From Korarchaeum sp964519515 (GTDB lineage Archaea > Korarchaeota > Korarchaeia > Korarchaeales > Korarchaeaceae), in assembly GCA_964519515.1 (NCBI GenBank), contig CAZFIJ010000025.1:1-18649 (forward strand): a stretch of DNA of 18,649 nucleotides. The letters run 5' to 3'. Position numbers and translations under genes: made by a program. Shown here one piece after another: positions 14,051 to 18,649 of the stretch (position 1 is its first letter; each line of letters begins with the position of its first letter). A model generated the notes under the pieces. That model saw only the letters and a program-made list of their open reading frames with translations, searched no databases and was not told the DNA's origin.

Positions 14051-14072
14051 GGCCCACCCTCCGCCCTGGGCC
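14051..14072 (+). promoter_or_regulatory. GC-rich hairpin in the leader of the winged-helix gene
   Basis: GGCCCA (14051-14056) and TGGGCC (14067-14072) pair perfectly around a 10-nt loop rich in C. The hairpin begins about 7 nt after the predicted transcription start and ends 13 nt before the Shine-Dalgarno GGTGA (14086-14090). The nearby direct repeat GATGAATGT occurs at 14024-14032 and 14073-14081. Confidence 0.4.
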
Positions 14073-14096
14073 GATGAATGTGAAAGGTGAAGATAA

Positions 14097-14330
14097 TTGA
14101 GCGTCCTAATGGATGCGCACTTGAGGATCCTTAGGAGGCTTGAAAGGGCTGGTTCCGAGGGAGTTGTCGCTTCAGAGCTCATTCCAGATAGAGTGGCTAG
14201 GGAATTCGTCCTGAAGTATCTCGCGAGCAAGGGTCTGATAGTCAGGAGGAGGAAGTTCAGGGGGGAGAGGGTCTTCATAACGACTAAGGGCTTAGTGCTC
14301 CTCCGTGACTATGGTGATGGTGCGACTTAA
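14097..14330 (+). CDS. Small winged-helix protein
   Basis: This 77-residue protein is almost entirely a winged helix-turn-helix. The helix MDAHLRILRRLERAG is followed by VVASELIP, a recognition-like helix VAREFVLKYLASKGLI, a basic wing RRRKFRGERVFITT, and a short helix LVLLRDYG. Such minimal domains in archaea are usually DNA-binding regulators, but I cannot name a target. The start is TTG 14097 with GGTGA 6 nt upstream; the next in-frame ATG is at 14109. The archaeosine transglycosylase gene starts 28 nt after its stop, across a T-rich run (14339-14344). The pair is probably co-transcribed, and self-regulation through the palindromic TATA region is possible. Confidence 0.7.
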   Translation: MSVLMDAHLRILRRLERAGSEGVVASELIPDRVAREFVLKYLASKGLIVRRRKFRGERVFITTKGLVLLRDYGDGAT

Positions 14331-14358
14331 AATCAAAATTTTTTATTGAGGAGTCCTA

Positions 14359-16131
14359 ATGAGTCTCTACTTCAGGGTCAGGAAGAGCGATGCTTCAGCG
14401 AGGCTCTCCGAACTTAAGACTAAATCGGGGACTCTGATACTCCCCGAGTTCTTCCCAGTCTATAATCCGAACAAACCAGTGATCTCTCCGAGGGAGATGA
14501 AGGAGATGGGCATTAAAGCGATCATAACTAACTCGTATTTGATATACAGGTCTCCTGAGTTGAGGGAAGCTGCTCTTGAGATGGGAATTCACTCCCTCTT
14601 GGGCTTCGATGGTATAGTGATGACGGATTCAGGAGCTTACCAGATATACAGGTACGGGAAGGTCGATGTCACTAATAGCGAGATACTGCTTTTCCAACAC
14701 TCCATAGGCTCTGATATAGGGAGCATCCTCGATGTCCCTATGTCATCAGAGATAGAGAGAGGGGAAGCTGAGTCCGGTGTTGAACGAACTGTGAGGAATG
14801 CTGAGGAGTGGGCTTCAATGAGAGAAGAGCTCTCCGACACGCTATGGGTCGGGACGCCGCAGGGATCTATCTATAGGGATCTAGTGATTAAGTGCTCCGA
14901 GAGGATAAGAGAGCTAGATTTCGATTATAATGGTGTAGGTTCTATCAAAGTAGCGCTCGAGAAGTACGATTTCGTGACTCAAGTCGATCATTTCATGTTG
15001 GTGAGATCCATCCTCAGAGCGGGTAAGCCCTTCCACTTCTGGGGGATAGGCCATCCTTCGACGTTCGCCTTCTTCGCAGCCATAGGAGCTGATTCCTTCG
15101 ATTCCGCATCTTACTCTCTTTACGCTGAGCAGGGGAGGTACATGACACCGCATGGAACTCTATCGCTCGATGAGATAGAGGAATTCCCTTGTTCATGCCC
15201 TATCTGTTCAAATTACGATCCTAAAGAGGTCAAAGCCTTGGGGAGAGAGGAGAGGACCAAGATTTTAGCTAAACATAACCTTTACACTTCGATCAGTGAG
15301 ATCAAGAAAGTTAGAGAAGCTATAAGAGGAGAGTGGTTATGGGAACTCGTCCAAGAGAGGTCTAGATTTCACCCCAACCTATATTTCGCCTTAATGCATT
15401 TATTGAGGAGGTATTCATCTCTCCTAGAGGTGAGAGAGCCTTTATTCAAGTCATCCGGGCTGCAGTACTCGGGGCCCGAGAGCTTCCTCAGGCCCGAGGT
15501 AGTGAGAGCGAGGAATAGGTTAAAAAATATCTGCTATGATAATAAATTTAGGAGAGTTTTGTATGGAAATATCCCATTGGGATTAAAGTATTTATATCCA
15601 TTCGGGCAGACTATCTGCCCCTACGATGATGAAGTCTCAGATGAGCCGAGCGATGATGAGATACTCTCATGCGTCCTCTCATATCAATACGAATTCCCCT
15701 TCCCTAAGTTCACTGGAGTCAATATGAAGAGATCTAAGAGCACTGGAACGCTCAGGGAAGTCTCTCTAGGGGGTAAAGTGATAGGTCACTTCAGGCCGAG
15801 CGATGGGGCTTTCATACCCACGCTAGACGGCGCCTCCCTCATACTGAGCTACCTCCCCTCCCCGAGGGGGAGGGTCGTAGTTAAGGAGCGTTTCTCTGAG
15901 ACAGTAGCTAGGGGGACTACTGTCTTCGTTAAGTTCGTGAAGGAAGCCGATCCATCCATAAGGCCGAAGAGCGAGGTGATAGTGGTTAATGAGAGGGACG
16001 AGTTACTCGCGACTGGGAGATCAGTACTATCAGGAGTTGAATATCCTCAATACCATCCAGATCATCCCTTCATCATAATAAGGAGGCATGTGAAACCTAG
16101 ATCGGAAGAAAAGCCTCCTGAAGTAGATTAA
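14359..16131 (+). CDS. tgtA: Archaeosine tRNA-guanine transglycosylase (ArcTGT)
   Basis: ArcTGT exchanges guanine 15 in the D loop of archaeal tRNAs for preQ0, the first step toward archaeosine. The 590-residue protein is full length. The TIM-barrel catalytic domain contains Asp90 (VMTDSGAYQ) and the nucleophile Asp248 (FDSASY). The zinc site is Cys278, Cys280, Cys283 and His306 (PCSCPIC). Linker domains and a C-terminal PUA domain follow (about 510-585; GRVVVKERFSETVARG, VEYPQYHPDHPF). ATG 14359 has GAGGAG 5 nt upstream. The enzyme converting preQ0 to archaeosine (ArcS or QueF-like) is not in the window. The last 35 nt overlap the convergent dephospho-CoA kinase gene. Confidence 0.96.
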   Translation: MSLYFRVRKSDASARLSELKTKSGTLILPEFFPVYNPNKPVISPREMKEMGIKAIITNSYLIYRSPELREAALEMGIHSLLGFDGIVMTDSGAYQIYRYGKVDVTNSEILLFQHSIGSDIGSILDVPMSSEIERGEAESGVERTVRNAEEWASMREELSDTLWVGTPQGSIYRDLVIKCSERIRELDFDYNGVGSIKVALEKYDFVTQVDHFMLVRSILRAGKPFHFWGIGHPSTFAFFAAIGADSFDSASYSLYAEQGRYMTPHGTLSLDEIEEFPCSCPICSNYDPKEVKALGREERTKILAKHNLYTSISEIKKVREAIRGEWLWELVQERSRFHPNLYFALMHLLRRYSSLLEVREPLFKSSGLQYSGPESFLRPEVVRARNRLKNICYDNKFRRVLYGNIPLGLKYLYPFGQTICPYDDEVSDEPSDDEILSCVLSYQYEFPFPKFTGVNMKRSKSTGTLREVSLGGKVIGHFRPSDGAFIPTLDGASLILSYLPSPRGRVVVKERFSETVARGTTVFVKFVKEADPSIRPKSEVIVVNERDELLATGRSVLSGVEYPQYHPDHPFIIIRRHVKPRSEEKPPEVD

Positions 16132-16636
16132 TAGCTTCTTCTCTCGTTTTCCTATCTACATTGACTGAGATCATCCCTATCCCAGGCTGGCCGTAGACCA
16201 TGACCCATCCCTCAGGAGGCAATATTATCGCTGGGAATCCTAATAGATCTTCTTCTCCATCGACAATTACTACAACATTTTTACCTAATGATGAGATCTC
16301 TATTGCTTTTCTTACTTTGAACCAAGCCTCCCTCACGAGGGTACCGGCCGGGTTCCTAGCGATCAACATGAGGTAACCATCTAAGTAGAAGATAGTGGAG
16401 CAGTTCACTTCCCTCCTCTCCTTTAAGTCTATTATAGCGACTTCGGGCCTCTTCCCAGAGGCTAGCAGTTCCCTAGTGACCCTATCCCCTACTGAAATTA
16501 TCCTCCTATTCTTTAAAATCTCTAAATTTTCAATTATGTTTCCCTTAATTTCAGAGACTTTCCTCCTCTTATCCTCTAATAATTTTAAGTCGAATAGTAT
16601 GTCTCTCCCGTCCTCAGATAAAAAGCTATCCGGCAT
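16097..16636 (-). CDS. GTP-dependent dephospho-CoA kinase (DUF359)
   Basis: This archaeal enzyme, unrelated to bacterial CoaE, uses GTP for the last step of coenzyme A synthesis. With ATG 16636 it has 179 aa, the usual length. Family blocks are all present: SVGDRVTREL (48-57), an acidic site near IIDLKERRE (68-76), NPAGTL (95-100), GEEDLLGFPA (127-136) and YGQPGIG (148-154). An upstream in-frame start at 16702 would add 22 unrelated residues and is rejected; MPDSFLSEDG is the expected N-terminus. There is no Shine-Dalgarno, and a TATA-like AATATTAG about 22 nt upstream suggests a leaderless mRNA. It diverges from the radical-SAM gene with 14 nt between start codons. Confidence 0.9.
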   Translation of the reverse strand: MPDSFLSEDGRDILFDLKLLEDKRRKVSEIKGNIIENLEILKNRRIISVGDRVTRELLASGKRPEVAIIDLKERREVNCSTIFYLDGYLMLIARNPAGTLVREAWFKVRKAIEISSLGKNVVVIVDGEEDLLGFPAIILPPEGWVMVYGQPGIGMISVNVDRKTREEAINLLQEAFLPI

Positions 16637-16661
16637 AAGGTTAGTGGACGATGTTCCTAAT
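16618..16661. promoter_or_regulatory. Interlocked divergent promoters of DPCK and radical-SAM genes
   Basis: ATAAAAAG at 16618-16625 lies about 29 nt before the rightward ATG 16651 and inside the 5' coding part of the kinase gene. AATATTAG on the minus strand (about 16654-16661) lies about 22 nt before the leftward ATG 16636 and inside the radical-SAM gene. The minus-strand element is the weaker of the two. Confidence 0.35.
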
Positions 16662-18168
16662 ATTGGATGCGCTAGCGGCTGGTGAGGGGAAGAGGCTATC
16701 ATCTCTAGACGTTATAGGGGCAGGACCTAGGCTTTTAGCAGGTATCCTGGAGAGATTTAACTTAGAATACAGGATCCTAAGGGTTGAGGATTTCATAAGG
16801 ATTGGGAGGAAGTTCAGAGGGGTCGCTCTAGTCAGCGCTATGACTATGGATGAACCGGCTGTCTCGAGGGCTTCGAAGTTAATTGAGGGCGTCAAGATAC
16901 TGGGCGGACCGATCACATCTGACCTGAATTCCGTTAAGAGGCTCGGATTCGATTTAGGAGTTTGGGGTGAAGGTGAGATCTCTCTCGAATCTCTATTGAG
17001 TAGAGGGCTCTCAGATGGCATCATCCCCGATGTCAGAGGAATCCCCAACATCATATTGCCTAATGGTAAGACTGAGCTCAGATATCTATCTAGAGAGGAG
17101 TTCATGAGGTTCGAACCTTCAACTAGAGCGATAAAAGAGTACAGGACCATCCCGCACTATAAAAGCTCTAGAGTTTACGTTGAAGTCCAGAGGGGTTGCT
17201 CGAATTTCCGTAGGCCGAAGTTAATCGCATCCCCAGATATATGTAGGAGCTGCCCATCTTCATGCTCTGCTACGTGTCCGCAGGGCATACCTCCGGGATG
17301 TGGTTACTGCTCGATACCCCTCCTCTACGGACCGCCGAAGTCGAGGAGTGAGGAGAGCATCTTGAGAGAGATAGAAGAATTAGCGATCATCGGGGTCAGG
17401 AGGTTCGTTTTAAGTGGTGCTGATTTCCTCGAATACGGGAGAGACCTCATCTCAACTCCATTGATGAATCCTAGAGATCCGGGACCAAACTTGGACGCTA
17501 TTGATTCCTTGTTATCTAAAGTCAAGGACTTATCGGAGAAGTACGATTTCTTCTTCGAGATAGAGAACGTGAAGCCCTGCCTCGTGAACGAGGAAGTCGC
17601 CTCAACACTCAGCAAATATCTTAAGGGTACTCCCGTCCATATAGGAGTGGAGACAGGGGATCCCGAGCACGCCAGATTGATAGGGAGACCTTGCAGTCCA
17701 GAGGATTCATTGAGAGCTATTAAGATCCTCAAGAGATATGGTTTGAGGCCTTACGCTTACTTCATACATAGCCTCCCCGGACAGAGTGAACGCATAGCTA
17801 AGAAGACGATCGAGATGATGAGAGCTGTTTATGATGCTGGAGCTGAGAAGATAACAATTTATAGGTTTAAGCCACTTCCAGGGACAGCTTTCCAGGACTT
17901 TGAGGTCAAGGTAGATCGTAACTCAAGGATGATAAGCGAGCTTGCGATCTATCTCAATAGGAAGAGGAAGGAGGAGCTCCTGGGGAAGATAATAGAGGTT
18001 ATAGTAGCGCCTAAGACTGGGAGGCACTTTTACGCGTATCCGATAAATGGCGGTCCGGTAGTGAGGTTGAGGTGTAGTGAGGGCTTGAGAGCTGGGAGGA
18101 TCGTCAAGGTGATGATAGAGAGCGTGATATCAGATAGGATAGTCGAAGGGATCCCGTTTGAGGATTGA
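16651..18168 (+). CDS. B12-binding-like/radical SAM/TRAM protein with extra Cys module
   Basis: The 505-residue protein has three parts. An N-terminal Rossmann-like B12-binding-type domain (about 1-150) includes ILGGP and WGEGEISLESLL. A radical SAM barrel (about 172-430) follows, with GVETGDPE and HSLPGQSE. A C-terminal TRAM-like domain (about 440-505) may bind RNA. The architecture recalls methylthiotransferases and archaeal Fe-S oxidoreductases of unknown function. The Cys motif is unusual: RGC (Cys183) is separated from GCGYC (Cys217, Cys220) by about 33 residues holding Cys198, 201, 205 and 209 in a CX2CX3CX3CP pattern. That pattern could bind a second Fe-S cluster. ATG 16651 lacks a Shine-Dalgarno and may be leaderless. 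I do not know its substrate; RNA modification is a guess from the TRAM domain. Confidence 0.85.
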   Translation: MFLILDALAAGEGKRLSSLDVIGAGPRLLAGILERFNLEYRILRVEDFIRIGRKFRGVALVSAMTMDEPAVSRASKLIEGVKILGGPITSDLNSVKRLGFDLGVWGEGEISLESLLSRGLSDGIIPDVRGIPNIILPNGKTELRYLSREEFMRFEPSTRAIKEYRTIPHYKSSRVYVEVQRGCSNFRRPKLIASPDICRSCPSSCSATCPQGIPPGCGYCSIPLLYGPPKSRSEESILREIEELAIIGVRRFVLSGADFLEYGRDLISTPLMNPRDPGPNLDAIDSLLSKVKDLSEKYDFFFEIENVKPCLVNEEVASTLSKYLKGTPVHIGVETGDPEHARLIGRPCSPEDSLRAIKILKRYGLRPYAYFIHSLPGQSERIAKKTIEMMRAVYDAGAEKITIYRFKPLPGTAFQDFEVKVDRNSRMISELAIYLNRKRKEELLGKIIEVIVAPKTGRHFYAYPINGGPVVRLRCSEGLRAGRIVKVMIESVISDRIVEGIPFED

Positions 18169-18169
18169 A

Positions 18170-18520
18170 TTAATTTTCAGTTTCATTCATTTCTTTTAAT
18201 ATTTCTACCACTCGTTCTTTAAATTTAGGGATTTCCACTCTAATTGTCGTCCAAACTAGTTCTAAATCTACGCTGAAGTATACATGAATTAACTTATCCC
18301 TCATACCAGCGATATCTCTCCATGGGACATCTCGGTACTTCGCTCTCAACTCCTTGCTCAAGTTCTTCGTCGCCTCACCGATTATCTCGAGCCCTCTCAA
18401 GACAGCGTATTGCTTCTCTACATTCTCAAAAAATTCCTCTTTAGTCAATCCCTCCACGAATTTCTCTATGTTGGAGATCGCCTCTACAATGTGCCTTAAG
18501 TATACCTTATCTCTTCTCAT
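18170..18520 (-). CDS. hepT: HepT-like HEPN toxin RNase (DUF86)
   Basis: HepT is the toxin of the MntA/HepT (type VII) system, an RNase whose activity is blocked when its partner AMPylates a Tyr near the active site. The 116-residue, all-helical protein carries the RX4HXY motif intact: Arg74, His79, Tyr81 in RDKLIHVY. The family opening RDKVYLRHIVEAI and the block VLRGLEIIGEATKNLS are also present. It overlaps the upstream antitoxin gene by 14 nt, the usual coupled arrangement. Its stop lies 1 nt beyond the stop of the convergent radical-SAM gene. All catalytic residues are present, so it is probably functional. Confidence 0.9.
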   Translation of the reverse strand: MRRDKVYLRHIVEAISNIEKFVEGLTKEEFFENVEKQYAVLRGLEIIGEATKNLSKELRAKYRDVPWRDIAGMRDKLIHVYFSVDLELVWTTIRVEIPKFKERVVEILKEMNETEN

Positions 18521-18647
18521 AGATGACTCGCATCTCCCTTTTTACGCCCTCTAATATGCGAGGATCTAGACTGCTGAAAATCACGAGGTCGACTTTCCTT
18601 TTAAATATCCTCCTCAGCTCCCTCTCTATCCTAACTAAATCGAGGAG
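18507..18647 (-). CDS. mntA: MntA-type nucleotidyltransferase antitoxin, C-terminal part only
   Basis: From the window edge the minus strand is open for 46 codons ending in TAA at 18507-18509. The peptide runs LLDLVRIERELRRIF, KVDLVIFSSLDPRI, VKREMRVIYEKR. It matches the C-terminal part of MntA-like minimal nucleotidyltransferases, where a conserved KVDLV strand is followed by an R/K-x-VIYE ending. The catalytic GSx10DxD segment lies outside the window. The gene overlaps hepT by 14 nt in another frame, fitting an antitoxin-first operon. The fragment is short, so the call leans on the neighbour. Confidence 0.75.
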   Translation of the reverse strand, partial: LLDLVRIERELRRIFKRKVDLVIFSSLDPRILEGVKREMRVIYEKR

Positions 18648-18649
18648 GC

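Noticed and set aside
14022..14090. C/D sRNA beginning at a perfect GTGATGA C box
   Set aside because: No CTGA D box follows at a workable distance and no terminal stem flanks it. The sequence is better explained as promoter and leader.
16637..16702. Longer dephospho-CoA kinase start at 16702
   Set aside because: The extra 22 residues do not resemble the family and run into the divergent radical-SAM gene. MPDSFLSEDG is the expected N-terminus.
16641..17150. 169-codon minus-strand frame opposite the radical-SAM gene
   Set aside because: No recognisable domain, and it mirrors the codon pattern of the conserved gene on the plus strand.
1..18649. Insertion sequences, CRISPR repeats, inteins and tRNA introns
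   Set aside because: No transposase, long terminal repeats or regularly spaced repeats were seen. MCM and the other core proteins run without intein blocks, and both tRNAs have uninterrupted anticodon arms.

Overview
The window looks like the chromosome of a hyperthermophilic TACK archaeon, and a korarchaeote-like lineage fits best. The grounds are an archaeal information-processing gene set (L10/P0, archaeal TyrRS, GINS23, MCM, Hel308, TrmI, archaeosine transglycosylase), a geranylgeranyl reductase for ether lipids, a GTP-dependent dephospho-CoA kinase, Arg codons dominated by AGG/AGA, tRNA genes without encoded CCA, and TATA boxes 25-30 nt from many start codons. The lineage call is an inference from gene content and style. 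No rRNA, insertion sequence, CRISPR array or prophage is visible. Coding density is very high and no gap without a gene exceeds about 190 nt.

Layout. (1) 1-3540: the 3' part of ribosomal L10/P0 runs rightward. Opposite it, read leftward, are NAD kinase, tRNA-Leu(CAA), tRNA-Gln(UUG), a Mut7-C nuclease-like protein and tyrosyl-tRNA synthetase. (2) 3541-10967: a compact rightward operon of GINS23, MCM, Hel308 helicase, adenylosuccinate lyase and a beta-CASP ribonuclease of aCPSF2 type. It appears to share a symmetric TATA element with the divergent NAD kinase gene. (3) 11036-12007: an Era/Ras-like GTPase and a zinc-ribbon protein. They resemble the OapA/ArvA and OapC/ArvC proteins tied to vesicle formation in haloarchaea. 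(4) 11973-13906, leftward: geranylgeranyl reductase, then tRNA m1A methyltransferase TrmI. (5) 14097-16131, rightward: a small winged-helix protein, then full-length archaeosine tRNA-guanine transglycosylase. (6) 16097-18168: a divergent pair, GTP-dependent dephospho-CoA kinase and a B12-domain/radical-SAM/TRAM protein, with only 14 nt between start codons. (7) 18170-18649: a HepT/MntA (HEPN/nucleotidyltransferase) toxin-antitoxin pair, cut by the window edge.

The genes serve replication-fork assembly and repair (GINS23, MCM, Hel308), translation and tRNA maturation (TyrRS, tRNAs, TrmI, ArcTGT, L10), RNA 3'-end processing (aCPSF2), and cofactor and lipid metabolism (NADK, DPCK, GGR, PurB).

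Most worth a second look: two genes (trmI and the aCPSF2-like gene) whose conserved N-termini extend upstream of every ATG/GTG/TTG and seem to start at CTG and ACG, each 7 nt behind a strong Shine-Dalgarno; the ArvA-ArvC pair outside Euryarchaeota; a radical-SAM/TRAM protein with an inserted four-cysteine module; and tightly interlocked promoters, including a probable tRNA-mRNA joint transcript.
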